A program made the position numbers and the translations under genes. The notes below the pieces were generated by a model. That model saw only the letters and a list, made by a program, of their open reading frames with translations, ran no database searches and was not told the origin of the DNA. Below, in pieces: positions 28,269 to 37,139 of a stretch of DNA of 64,000 nt. This stretch comes from Halieaceae bacterium (GTDB taxonomy: Bacteria; Pseudomonadota; Gammaproteobacteria; Pseudomonadales; Halieaceae), in assembly GCA_902547755.1 (NCBI GenBank), contig CACCPA010000009.1, forward strand, positions 46,566 to 110,565, read 5' to 3'. Each line of letters opens with the position of its first letter. Position 1 is the stretch's first letter.

Positions 28269-29978
28269 GTTCATCGCAAGCTGCCTGATGTCACTCAGTA
28301 GTGCTACGAGATAGGTCAGAAACCGGCCTGCATCACCACCGTTAACAACACGGTGATCGTAGGACAGCGAGACTGGAAGCATGGTGCGAGGCTGGAATGC
28401 GGAGCCGTCCCACACGGGCTGGGTGGAGGTCTTGCTGACACCCAAAATGCCCACTTCTGGGGTGTTTACGATCGGCGTAAATCCACGCCCCCCAATGTTC
28501 CCTAAGCTACTAACGGTAAAGACCGCGCCTTGCATTTCGTCCGGCTTGAGCTTCTTGTCCTTCGCTTTCGCGGCAAGCTCGCAAATTTCATTCCTCAATG
28601 CCCAAATGGACTTCTTGTCCGCATCACGGATAACCGGTACCACCAAACCGTTGGGTGTATCGACAGCCATACCAATGTGGCAGTAATCCTTGTAGACAAG
28701 CATATCGCCCTGCTCTGCCAGCGAACTCTTTAACTTAGGGTTCGCATTAAGCGCAATTGCAACCGCTTTAATGATGAAAGGTACGGGCGATAATTTGCTG
28801 CCTCGTTGCTCAGCCTCCGCTTTAAGCGAACTACGGAAGGCCTCTAGATCCGTGATGTCCGCGTCATCAAACTGCGTGACGTGTGGCACGTTGAGCCACG
28901 ACTTCGACATATTGGTCGCGGTGACTTTATCGATGCGTGATCTCTCTTCATGACGAACCGGACCAAACTTCGAGAAATCAATCTCAGCCACTTCCGGTAT
29001 ACCGCTGCCCACCGAAACGGCGCGGGTCCCAGGATCAGCCAGACGTTGCGATACGTAGGCCTGTAAATCCTCTTTAACGATGCGTCCCTTGGGACCCGAC
29101 CCTTTTACAGCTTTCAGGTCGACACCAAACTCACGTGCCAGCTTCCGTACGGCAGGTCCAACGTATAAATCTGACCCGTCATCGGAGGCCGACAAGGATG
29201 GCTGCGCGAAGACCTCAGGCGCGCTAACCCGGGGAGCAGGATTAGCTGCGGCCACTGATGGGGATGCCTTCACGTCCGTGTCGGCGGAATCAACGGCTGT
29301 CGCAGTAGCGGGTTCGGCTGCCGTAGCAGATAATGAACGACCTATAACGCTCAGCTTTATGAGCGCTGCGCCTTGGGTGACCGAGGCTCCTTCAGCGATT
29401 AAGAGCTCCAGGACCTCTCCTGACGCGGGAGAAGGAACCTCCATTGAGGCTTTGTCGGACTCGAGCACGACAACCGAGTCGCCCTCGTCGATCGTATCGC
29501 CAACGTTGACACAGAGCTCGACGACCTCAACATCACCATCCGTGCCAATATCGGGCACTTCGACAATTTGCTCCGAAACAGCTTGGCCTGCACTCGCTTC
29601 AGGGTCAGCTGAAGCTGCAACCCCCTCGCTGACCTCATCCACCCGCTGCGCACTAGCGAGGTCGGCATCGGTCGATACAATGCTCTGATCAGTGCTTGAA
29701 GCTTCCTGATGGCTCGCCTCGGCGCCATCACTATCAGCTGCTGACGTATCCAGTATGAGAATTGCATCGCCTTCAGATAGCTGTTCACCGACCGCCATCT
29801 TAAGCTCGACGACAACGCCGGCATGCGATGCCGGGATTTCCATGGAGGCCTTATCCGATTCGAGAACAATCAAGCTTTGCTCGAGCTCGATAACATCACC
29901 CACTGCCACCAGAAGCTCGACCACCTCGGCACCTTCGGCGCCACCAATATCAGGAACTACCATCGTTTGATGTGTCAT
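28266..29978 (-). CDS. aceF: Pyruvate dehydrogenase E2, dihydrolipoyl acetyltransferase
   Basis: E2 transfers the acetyl group from lipoamide to CoA in the pyruvate dehydrogenase complex. The 570-residue chain has two lipoyl domains, with lipoylated lysines K43 and K176 in identical ESDKASME contexts. They are joined by acidic Ala/Ser/Thr linkers. A peripheral-subunit-binding domain follows (about 272-308) and then the catalytic domain, with the DHR motif His near 542 in SYDHRVVNG. E. coli has three lipoyl domains, so this is the shorter form. The ATG at 29978 has GGGAGGTG seven bases before. No lpd follows in this operon. Confidence 0.96.
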   Translation of the reverse strand: MTHQTMVVPDIGGAEGAEVVELLVAVGDVIELEQSLIVLESDKASMEIPASHAGVVVELKMAVGEQLSEGDAILILDTSAADSDGAEASHQEASSTDQSIVSTDADLASAQRVDEVSEGVAASADPEASAGQAVSEQIVEVPDIGTDGDVEVVELCVNVGDTIDEGDSVVVLESDKASMEVPSPASGEVLELLIAEGASVTQGAALIKLSVIGRSLSATAAEPATATAVDSADTDVKASPSVAAANPAPRVSAPEVFAQPSLSASDDGSDLYVGPAVRKLAREFGVDLKAVKGSGPKGRIVKEDLQAYVSQRLADPGTRAVSVGSGIPEVAEIDFSKFGPVRHEERSRIDKVTATNMSKSWLNVPHVTQFDDADITDLEAFRSSLKAEAEQRGSKLSPVPFIIKAVAIALNANPKLKSSLAEQGDMLVYKDYCHIGMAVDTPNGLVVPVIRDADKKSIWALRNEICELAAKAKDKKLKPDEMQGAVFTVSSLGNIGGRGFTPIVNTPEVGILGVSKTSTQPVWDGSAFQPRTMLPVSLSYDHRVVNGGDAGRFLTYLVALLSDIRQLAMN

Positions 29979-29992
29979 CTGTAGCACCTCCC

Positions 29993-32644
29993 TTAGACCG
30001 TTGTGGGGTCTGGCTTTGCAGGATCGATGCCCAAATCAGCTATGACTTTGGCAACATCTGCTCGTGACACCACACCTTCATCCGCCAAGGCGGTCATTGC
30101 TGCCAAGACAACGTAGCGACGATCAACCTCGAAGAACTCCCGCAGCTGCGCGCGCGTATCACTCCGTCCGAAACCATCAGTGCCGAGGACCGTAAAGCTG
30201 CGCGGCATAAACTCTCTAATCTGGTTGGTATGCGCTCTGATGTAATCAGTCGCAGCGATGATGGGACCATCGGTCGGCGCGAGACATTGTGTGACGTAAG
30301 GCACTTCAGGCTCTTCCGCAGGGTTCATCATGTTGCGACGCAACACTTTATGGCCATCCCTCGCTAACTCATTGACGCTTGTCATGCTCCAAATATCCGC
30401 GGCGACACCATAATCCTTTTCCAGAATGACAGCGGCAGCTTCGACCTCTCGCATGATCGTCCCCGCACTCATCAATTGAACGCGCTTGTTTCCTTTCTTC
30501 GCGGAGTTCTTGAGCGGATAGAGGCCTCGCACAATGCCCTCTTCCACACCCTCAGGCATGTCGGGATGCACATAGTTTTCGTTCATGGTCGTGATGTAAT
30601 AGAAAACGTTGTCACCGTCTTCAAACATCCGCTTCATGCCAGAGCTGATGATGGTCGCGAGCTCATAGCTGTAAGTCGGGTCATAAGAAATGCAATTAGG
30701 AATAGTGGTTGCCATGAGGTGACTGTGACCATCCTGATGCTGCAAACCCTCGCCATTCAGGGTCGTACGACCCGCCGTGGCGCCAATAAGGAAGCCTCGC
30801 GCCTGACTGTCGCCTGCTGCCCACGCCAAATCATGAATTCGCTGGAATCCGAACATGGAGTAGAAGATGTAGAACGGTACCATCGGGTAATCTGATACCG
30901 AGTACGATGTCGCAGCAGCAAGCCAGGCTGACATGGCGCCCGCCTCGTTAATCCCTTCCTCGAGAATCTGACCGGTCTCTTCCTCCTTGTAGTAGAGGAT
31001 TTGCCCCGCATCGTGCGGGGTGTATTGCTGACCTACTGAGGAGTAAATACCTAACTGACGGAACATTCCTTCCATACCAAAGGTACGGGCCTCGTCCGGG
31101 ATAATGGGTACAATACGCTCGCCGATCTGCTTGTCCTTCACTAGCGAGGACAGCACGCGGACGAAGGCCATCGTCGTTGAAATTTCGCGCTTACCGCTGC
31201 CCTTAAGCTGGCTCGCGTACGCGGACTGCGCCGGTGCTGGCAAGCTGTAAGACGTCGCACGACGCGCAGGGATGCTACCTCCCAGCTCCGCTCGACGCTC
31301 CTTGAGGTAACGCATTTCAGGGCTGTCTTCGGGTGGACGATAGAACGGCGCGTCCTTCAAATCTTGATCGCTGATGGGCACGCCAAAGCGATCCCTGAAG
31401 GCTTTCAAGCTCTTCAGGTCGAGCTTCTTGAGCGAGTGTGTTTCATTACTCGCCTCACCTGCCTCACTGGTACCGTAGCCTTTTACCGTCATGGCGAGTA
31501 TTGCAGTCGGCCGCTCTGTCTCTTCACAGGCAGCTGCGTAGGCCGCATATACCTTGTAAGGGTCATGCCCCCCTCGGTTGAGATACATGATGTCGTCATC
31601 CGAGAGGTCTTTTACTAAATCGAGGGTTTCAGGGTACTTCCCGAAGAAGTGCTCCCGGGTATACGCACCGCCGTTAAATTTACAGTTTTGCAACTCACCA
31701 TCGCAGACTTCATCCATCCGCTTGAGTAGAAGGCCCGACTTATCGCGCTCCAATAACGGATCCCAGCGTCGTCCCCAAACCACTTTAATCACATTCCAGC
31801 CAGCACCGCGGAAAACACCCTCGAGCTCCTGAATAATTTTACTGTTGCCGCGAACCGGCCCATCCAATCGTTGCAAGTTACAGTTAACGACAAAGTGAAG
31901 ATTACCCAAGCCCTCGCGCCCAGCCAGGCCAATCGCTCCTAAGGACTCGGGCTCATCGCATTCGCCGTCACCAAGAAAACACCAGACCTTTCTATCCCGA
32001 TGGTCCACCAGGCCACGTTTCTGTTGATACTTCATAACGTGTGCTTGGTAGATGGCCTGCAAAGGACCCAGCCCCATCGAAACTGTTGGGAACTGCCAGT
32101 AGTTCGGCATCAACCATGGGTGGGGATAGGACGATAGGCCTTTACCCGAAACCTCACGTCGAAAGTTTTCGAGTTGGCTCTCGTCAAAAACGCCTTCCAA
32201 ATAGGAGCGCGCGTACATACCCGGTGCACTGTGACCTTGATAAAACACAAGATCACCCGGATGTCCGTTTCCTGTGCCGCGGAAGAAATAGTTCATTCCC
32301 ACGTCATACAGAGTCGCGCTCGAACTGAAGCTGGAGATATGACCGCCCAAACCATCTTCGTTGTCATTAGCACGCATCACCATAGCCATCGCGTTCCAAC
32401 GAATAAGCGATCGGATTCGTCGCTCCATAAACAAGTCGCCGGGCATGACGCGTTCATCTTCCGGGTTAATGGTGTTTTTAAACGGTGTCGTGATGGCGGC
32501 CGGCAGCTTCACACCCTGCTCTCGAGCGTGATCGGTTAATCGCTGGATCAGCTCGCTAGAGGCGTTGCTGCCGTTAAAGCGAGTAACTGCATCAAACGAG
32601 TCTAACCACTCTTTTGCCTCGACTGGATCTAAGTTTGTATTCAC
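29993..32644 (-). CDS. aceE: Pyruvate dehydrogenase E1 component (homodimeric)
   Basis: AceE decarboxylates pyruvate with thiamine diphosphate and acetylates the E2 lipoyl group. It is the single-chain 880-residue E1 type. The TPP signature starts at LGDGE and ends in NCNLQRLDGP, about 30 residues later; RNRGG-like MYLNRGGHD and EARTFGMEGMFRQ are conserved. I prefer GTG 32644, giving MNTNLDPVEAKEWLD, because TGAGG stands just upstream and the family similarity begins there. A TTG at 32656 is an alternative. aceF follows after 14 bases. The leader holds two matching operator-like palindromes. Confidence 0.96.
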   Translation of the reverse strand: MNTNLDPVEAKEWLDSFDAVTRFNGSNASSELIQRLTDHAREQGVKLPAAITTPFKNTINPEDERVMPGDLFMERRIRSLIRWNAMAMVMRANDNEDGLGGHISSFSSSATLYDVGMNYFFRGTGNGHPGDLVFYQGHSAPGMYARSYLEGVFDESQLENFRREVSGKGLSSYPHPWLMPNYWQFPTVSMGLGPLQAIYQAHVMKYQQKRGLVDHRDRKVWCFLGDGECDEPESLGAIGLAGREGLGNLHFVVNCNLQRLDGPVRGNSKIIQELEGVFRGAGWNVIKVVWGRRWDPLLERDKSGLLLKRMDEVCDGELQNCKFNGGAYTREHFFGKYPETLDLVKDLSDDDIMYLNRGGHDPYKVYAAYAAACEETERPTAILAMTVKGYGTSEAGEASNETHSLKKLDLKSLKAFRDRFGVPISDQDLKDAPFYRPPEDSPEMRYLKERRAELGGSIPARRATSYSLPAPAQSAYASQLKGSGKREISTTMAFVRVLSSLVKDKQIGERIVPIIPDEARTFGMEGMFRQLGIYSSVGQQYTPHDAGQILYYKEEETGQILEEGINEAGAMSAWLAAATSYSVSDYPMVPFYIFYSMFGFQRIHDLAWAAGDSQARGFLIGATAGRTTLNGEGLQHQDGHSHLMATTIPNCISYDPTYSYELATIISSGMKRMFEDGDNVFYYITTMNENYVHPDMPEGVEEGIVRGLYPLKNSAKKGNKRVQLMSAGTIMREVEAAAVILEKDYGVAADIWSMTSVNELARDGHKVLRRNMMNPAEEPEVPYVTQCLAPTDGPIIAATDYIRAHTNQIREFMPRSFTVLGTDGFGRSDTRAQLREFFEVDRRYVVLAAMTALADEGVVSRADVAKVIADLGIDPAKPDPTTV

Positions 32645-32658
32645 ACCAAACCTCAATG

Positions 32659-32675
32659 AGTTCTAAATTAGAACT
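32659..32675 (-). promoter_or_regulatory. Perfect 17-base palindrome upstream of aceE (site 1)
   Basis: AGTTCTAAATTAGAACT is symmetrical around one central base (32667). It lies 15 bases before the GTG start of aceE, within the leader. It shares the AGTTC-N7-GAACT form with a second site 73 bases upstream. It does not resemble the E. coli PdhR box (ATTGGT...ACCAAT). Regulator unknown. Confidence 0.7.
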
Positions 32676-32701
32676 ATTAAATACGTTATTCTGTATCTAA
32701 G

Positions 32702-32731
32702 AGTATGGAAATACGGTGCGAATTTCTACAA
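32702..32731 (-). promoter_or_regulatory. Candidate vegetative promoter of aceEF
   Basis: On the minus strand TTGTAG (32731-32726) and CATACT (32707-32702) are separated by 18 bases, giving a start near 32695. The -35 falls inside the second AGTTC-N7-GAACT inverted repeat, and site 1 lies downstream of the expected start. This is a motif-based suggestion. Confidence 0.45.
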
Positions 32732-32758
32732 AGTTCTATAAAGGAACTATGTAGAAAT
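32722..32758 (-). promoter_or_regulatory. Extended inverted repeat upstream of aceE (site 2)
   Basis: The left arm ATTTCTACA (32722-32730), then AGTTC (32732-32736), seven bases, GAACT (32744-32748) and TGTAGAAAT (32750-32758) form a 37-base inverted repeat with one A-A mismatch per side. The core AGTTC-N7-GAACT is identical in design to site 1. Its centre (32740) is 73 bases, about seven helical turns, from that of site 1. There is no T run on either side, so it is unlikely to be a terminator. Confidence 0.65.
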
Positions 32759-32786
32759 ATTTACAGGTGGTGTAAGCGCCTTACAC

Positions 32787-35654
32787 TTAAAACGACTGCT
32801 TTGGCATCTCTTTATGGAATTGATCAACGTCCTCGATGACAACACCGCCATCCAAGGAACCAAACGCCTGATCTGCGTAACGCTGACCTTTAAGCTGAAT
32901 GACGATTCGCGATCGCGCTTCACTAAAGACAGTTGCATCGTAAAACGCCTTTACGTCAGCTAATGTCGCAGACTCCACCGCCTCAATGAGTTTGTCACGC
33001 GTGTCGAAGTCATAATTTTCTATGGACCAATCCGAGGCAAACGGCCCCGCCTCTGCCGATAGATTCTTAGGAGGTTCAGTCAAAGCTGTTAATACGCCAG
33101 CTTTAAACTTCGCAAAGGACTCCTCTGTAAGTGCCGCCAACTCCTCCCGGTACTCCCGCGTGTAGGCGTTAAAGCGGTCAAGCATATCCTGCGGGCCCTT
33201 AACTGGCGTCTGTATGTAGAGAATCACCATAGGGTGCTGATAGAGATCGAGTGATCCGCCACCTGCCGCATACCCAAGTTGCTCTTCTGTTCTCAGGGTT
33301 TCGAAGGCCCGCACGCGCAGGTGGCGCGCAACAATTCGAGCTAGCGCTTGGTTTTTTATCGATGCCTCAGGTGCAGCGAAGCCGTAAAGCATGCCCAGAT
33401 CTTCTACGGGGACCTCTCTATTGAGCATCAGCGTTGCACCGGGCTCTGGGTTGTAGATGCCAGCACGTGCGTAGCCCGCAGAGCGGCTCGGAGTGACATA
33501 GTCCTCCAGCTGAGCATATGCGGCGCGCACATCAGCTTCGTCATAGTTGCCAAAAAAGAATGCCCGGAGGTGACTCGTTGTGAGTACTGCGTCTACGAAC
33601 TGAGTGAATTCCTCCAGATTTGCCTTCGATGCAGCCAATGCGAGCGACGCATCTGTATATCGACCCTCACGCGTCAACATTCCTAGCAGAGGCGTGAATC
33701 GCGTGTAAGGGAAGGCGCGTTTTGAGTTCTCAATGCGGCGCAAATAGCGCTCTACCGCCTGGCCAAACTCAAGCTCACTGGGGTTCACTCGTAAGCCCCC
33801 CAGCGCGCGCGCTAATAGCTCGGGCTGCTTATCAGTGAAGCCTGACATTGTGAGTGATATACCATTGGACGCACTCATCGACAGGCTCATACCGGCTATA
33901 GATGCTTCCGTTGACAACCGCGTCTGCTTCAAGTCGTAGAGCGACTCCCATAGCGACAGGTACACGAAGTTCTCAACGCTATTCAGCGCTTTGTCGGTAC
34001 TCAACTGGAGCCGCGTGAAGCCTTTCGGCAAACCATCGAAGTTCTCGCTACCCTTTAACCAGAACGTTACGTTATCCGCGACAGCAACCGAGGTAACGTC
34101 AGCCGGCGTCTCTTTGAGATCGAAAGCCTTAGGGAGCAGGCCATTTTGACTGGGCTGTGCCAATCCGAGACTGTTGACGAGGGCAAGCGCCGCCTCGATA
34201 TCTCTGGCTTCGAGATCTTCGATGGCGTGCGGTCCGACATAGAACTCGAGCTCGCTATTGGTTTCTTCTTCTTGCGAGATGTACCAAACGTTGAGTCGCT
34301 CGGGTACCAACTGGGCCAACAGCGAATCGACAGCTTCCTGATTGAACCCATCAAAGCGATACGGTGCATCGATAACGTGCTCAATCGGATAGTCCTGCAT
34401 GGCGGCCGCCAGACTAGCGGCGTAAGAGAAGTCGTCAATCTTCTCGAGGAAGGTAAACCGATTGCTCAGAGACTGGCGGTACTCCTCGGCATAGCGATCA
34501 TCGACACCCTCTCGACGAAGCAGTTCAATATAGCCAGAGAGTACATCAAAGATTTCCTCACGACGCTTCATGCCCTGAGGAGTTAGCTGAACACTGATTT
34601 CGAAGGTTCCGTAGTTGCCGTAGAGCGACTCGTAACTCGAGGTCATCAATTCACTGATGAGTCCCAGTGACTTCAGTTTGTCGGCAGGTGTCCCCGGCAT
34701 TTCAGAGCCGATGACATAACCCAGGTAATCACCCGGCTTACTTCGCCAGTCAGCCGCGTTGTTATCAATGATGTAGCTCAATCGCATTTCACGCAGGTCA
34801 CGCTGCGGCTTGAAGCGAATCAACTTACCTGCCACCTCTTCGAAGTTAACCTCGGTGGTGACCACAGGCTCATCGACCTCTTTGTTCGGAATGAGAGAGA
34901 AGTGCTGCTGTGCCAAACTTTCCATTTCTGCGACAGGCAAGGGACTAATCAACACCAGCGCCATCAAATTCGCCGAGTAGTACTGCTCGAAGAACTCAAT
35001 GGTGGCTGGATGTAGTTCGCGGGTGTCTTTGTCTGCCAGAGTATCGAGATTACCGATGGTAAAGCGGTTGGCGGGATGCTCACCCAGCAGCGCACGCTGC
35101 AGGCGGTAAATCGACCGTCCCTCTGACTCTCTGCGCATAGACCACTCGGCGTTGACGGCATTCTTCTCTTTCTGAATGTAGCCCGGGTCGAGTATCGGCG
35201 CAGAAAAGAACTCTGAGAGCCGGTGCAGCGCTTCAGGGAATGCCGCATTCTCGATAGTGATCATGTAATTGGTGATTTCGCTCGAGGTGTAGGCATTAGA
35301 ATTCCCGCCATTTTCTGCCGCAAAATTCATATAGCCGTCAGGCTCCGGGAATGATTCCGAGCCCATAAACAGCATGTGCTCTAGGTAATGAGCCATACCC
35401 TGAAAGTCCACAGGATCCGAAAACGCGCCGACGCCCACACTGAGGGCAGCAGCTGATTTCTCGGTAGTCGCATCGGAGACCATCAGGACTTGGAGGCCAT
35501 TATCCAGCGTTACCGCAGCGTACTCACGCTCGTCATTTGGGCTCTTATTCACAACCACCGGCGCCGTCGGCTCCGCGGCATCCTCTACGCAGGCCACCAC
35601 GAACGATGCCAGTGCTACTACCAATGTGAAGCGAGCGATTCGCCAGATTTGCAT
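32787..35654 (-). CDS. M16 family zinc peptidase, insulinase/pitrilysin-like lipoprotein
   Basis: This 955-residue metallopeptidase carries the inverted zinc motif H89-Y-L-E92-H93, with a distal Glu near 165 in KEKNAVNAEWSMRRESEG. It has the four M16 domains of protease III (pitrilysin). Peptidases of this type degrade small proteins and peptides in the periplasm. The N terminus is a lipoprotein signal with the lipobox VVAC at C22, after which the sequence is acidic. That points to membrane anchoring on the periplasmic side, unlike soluble E. coli PtrA. Its gene ends 130 bases before aceE and begins 27 bases after perM. Confidence 0.9.
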   Translation of the reverse strand: MQIWRIARFTLVVALASFVVACVEDAAEPTAPVVVNKSPNDEREYAAVTLDNGLQVLMVSDATTEKSAAALSVGVGAFSDPVDFQGMAHYLEHMLFMGSESFPEPDGYMNFAAENGGNSNAYTSSEITNYMITIENAAFPEALHRLSEFFSAPILDPGYIQKEKNAVNAEWSMRRESEGRSIYRLQRALLGEHPANRFTIGNLDTLADKDTRELHPATIEFFEQYYSANLMALVLISPLPVAEMESLAQQHFSLIPNKEVDEPVVTTEVNFEEVAGKLIRFKPQRDLREMRLSYIIDNNAADWRSKPGDYLGYVIGSEMPGTPADKLKSLGLISELMTSSYESLYGNYGTFEISVQLTPQGMKRREEIFDVLSGYIELLRREGVDDRYAEEYRQSLSNRFTFLEKIDDFSYAASLAAAMQDYPIEHVIDAPYRFDGFNQEAVDSLLAQLVPERLNVWYISQEEETNSELEFYVGPHAIEDLEARDIEAALALVNSLGLAQPSQNGLLPKAFDLKETPADVTSVAVADNVTFWLKGSENFDGLPKGFTRLQLSTDKALNSVENFVYLSLWESLYDLKQTRLSTEASIAGMSLSMSASNGISLTMSGFTDKQPELLARALGGLRVNPSELEFGQAVERYLRRIENSKRAFPYTRFTPLLGMLTREGRYTDASLALAASKANLEEFTQFVDAVLTTSHLRAFFFGNYDEADVRAAYAQLEDYVTPSRSAGYARAGIYNPEPGATLMLNREVPVEDLGMLYGFAAPEASIKNQALARIVARHLRVRAFETLRTEEQLGYAAGGGSLDLYQHPMVILYIQTPVKGPQDMLDRFNAYTREYREELAALTEESFAKFKAGVLTALTEPPKNLSAEAGPFASDWSIENYDFDTRDKLIEAVESATLADVKAFYDATVFSEARSRIVIQLKGQRYADQAFGSLDGGVVIEDVDQFHKEMPKQSF

Positions 35655-35681
35655 AGTTACTCCTTTACGCGCAGTTGTGCG

Positions 35682-36734
35682 CTAAAATTCGGTCCGCGGC
35701 CAAGAGACCAGCAACACATTCAAGAGCGTGGCCAACGGGATGGCAAAAAAGACACCCCACACACCCCACAAGCCGCCAAATATCAACACGGCGATAATGA
35801 TCGCCACAGGATGCAAGTTCACTGCCTCTGAGAAGAGCAGCGGTACAAGCACGTTTCCATCGAGCACCTGAATAAAAAAGTAGAGCGCCACAATCCAGTA
35901 GAAGTCACCGCTCAACCCGAACTGAAAAAACGCCACCAAAACCACCGGGATAGTGACGAGAAATGCACCGATGTACGGGACAATCACACTCAATCCAACG
36001 AGCAGCGCGAGTAGCGCCGTGTAATTCAAACCAAAACTGATAAAAGCGATATAGCTCGCTCCGCCAATGATAATGATTTCAATACCCTTGCCACGCACGT
36101 AGTTCGCGATCTGCCGATTCATGTCGCGACCAATCTGGTCAAGCGCAGGACGCTCCTTTGGCAAAAAGCTGAGCACCCATGCGATAAGCTCGTCGCGGTC
36201 TTTCAAGAAGAAAAACACCATGAGCGGAATCAGGACCATATAAATGGCGAAGGTGAGTACGCCGGGAATAGAGGAGAGGCCAAAGCCTACAATCGCTTGA
36301 CCCAGCGATGCCGCTTGCCCCTGCATGGAAGACAGCATCTCGGTAATCGGCGCTTGCTCAATCACTATTGGATACTTTGCAATGAGCTCCTCTACTTGCT
36401 GCTGCACCGCCCCCATCATCGCTGGAGCTTCACGAATAAGGCCCTCAAGCTGACGCCAGACCAACGGTGCAATGCCCAACATAAAGCCCAGAAAGACACC
36501 GACAAAGGCAAGTGACGAGCCCGCAAGCGCAAGACCCTTTCTCACCCCCCATTTCTCTAATTGATCAGCAACGCCTTGCATGAGGTACGCGAGAATTAAG
36601 GCTATGAATACCGGGGTGAGTACGTCACCCATGACGCCCAGCAACACAACGCTTCCGATGAGCAGAGTCACGAGGATGACCGACTCTTCGCCACCGAGGT
36701 GGCGTTGGTACCATTTTTTCAATGTGTCGATCAT
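35682..36734 (-). CDS. perM: PerM/AI-2E family transporter
   Basis: This 350-residue membrane protein has about seven to eight helices and the AI-2E (UPF0118) family pattern: FLPKERPALDQIGRDMNRQIANYVRGKGIEI followed by IPYIGAFLVTIPVVLVAFFQF. E. coli PerM sits beside bepA (yfgC), and Pseudomonas has the same neighbours (perM, a TusA-like gene, bepA, nadA). That order is kept here. Substrates are not established for this subgroup. The downstream M16 protease gene follows after 27 bases. The ATG is preceded by a weak GGGGG site. Confidence 0.88.
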   Translation of the reverse strand: MIDTLKKWYQRHLGGEESVILVTLLIGSVVLLGVMGDVLTPVFIALILAYLMQGVADQLEKWGVRKGLALAGSSLAFVGVFLGFMLGIAPLVWRQLEGLIREAPAMMGAVQQQVEELIAKYPIVIEQAPITEMLSSMQGQAASLGQAIVGFGLSSIPGVLTFAIYMVLIPLMVFFFLKDRDELIAWVLSFLPKERPALDQIGRDMNRQIANYVRGKGIEIIIIGGASYIAFISFGLNYTALLALLVGLSVIVPYIGAFLVTIPVVLVAFFQFGLSGDFYWIVALYFFIQVLDGNVLVPLLFSEAVNLHPVAIIIAVLIFGGLWGVWGVFFAIPLATLLNVLLVSWPRTEF

Positions 36735-36763
36735 CTGCGTTTACCCCCGCTAGCAACCCACTA

Positions 36764-36789
36764 CGTATCCGTATCCGCATCCGTATCCG
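36764..36789. repeat. Short hexamer tandem repeat (CGTATC)n
   Basis: CGTATC is repeated in tandem: CGTATC, CGTATC, CGCATC, CGTATC and a trailing CG, with one substitution. It fills most of the space between the TusA-like gene and perM. Such a repeat can change length by slippage. It is not in a coding frame here. Confidence 0.85.
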
Positions 36790-36793
36790 AAGC

Positions 36794-37027
36794 TCATTTA
36801 ACTGCGTTTAGCGTGAGCTTGATTGCCGTTATCTCGTTCTGCGCTTCCCAACTCACACTGTGACCCTCAAGACGCGCAAAGGTTTCAAAATCTTTAGGGG
36901 CGCTTGGGTCTGTGACCAAGATCTCAATGGCGTCACCAGGATTACATGCGGCGATGGCCCGCTTAGCCATGAGCACCGGCATCGGGCATCGTTTACCGCG
37001 CGCGTCGACCCTATTTGCAATTGCCAT
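36794..37027 (-). CDS. TusA-like sulfurtransferase
   Basis: This 77-residue SirA/TusA/YedF-family protein has the active-site C14-P-M-P-V-L motif in the first third. The family carries sulfur as a persulfide for tRNA thiolation, molybdenum cofactor or related uses. The neighbours perM and bepA match the PA1006 region of Pseudomonas aeruginosa, where the TusA-like gene affects molybdoenzyme function and nitrate respiration. A molybdenum-related role is therefore an inference by synteny. The ATG at 37027 has a ribosome site (AAAGG) and starts at the conserved region; upstream in-frame codons do not. Confidence 0.85.
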   Translation of the reverse strand: MAIANRVDARGKRCPMPVLMAKRAIAACNPGDAIEILVTDPSAPKDFETFARLEGHSVSWEAQNEITAIKLTLNAVK

Positions 37028-37139
37028 CTCGTGAACCTTTATTGCCCCCCGATGATTATACCTGCATAGGGAACCAAGGTTCCCTACTTTTGTCACACTG
37101 AAACACGCGTATCGGAAGAAAGTCAGTTAAAGTCTCGTC

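Noticed and set aside
29080..29688. Open frame of 202 codons on the plus strand, Ser/Thr rich
   Set aside because: It is the complement of the Ala/Asp-rich linkers and lipoyl region of aceF. The minus strand has clear domains and the plus-strand product has no family features.
32722..32758. Inverted repeat considered as a terminator of the M16 protease gene
   Set aside because: No T run follows on either strand, and its core repeats the palindrome closer to aceE; operator is the better reading.
36764..36789. Hexamer tract considered as a CRISPR remnant
   Set aside because: Units are six bases with no spacers; a simple tandem repeat.
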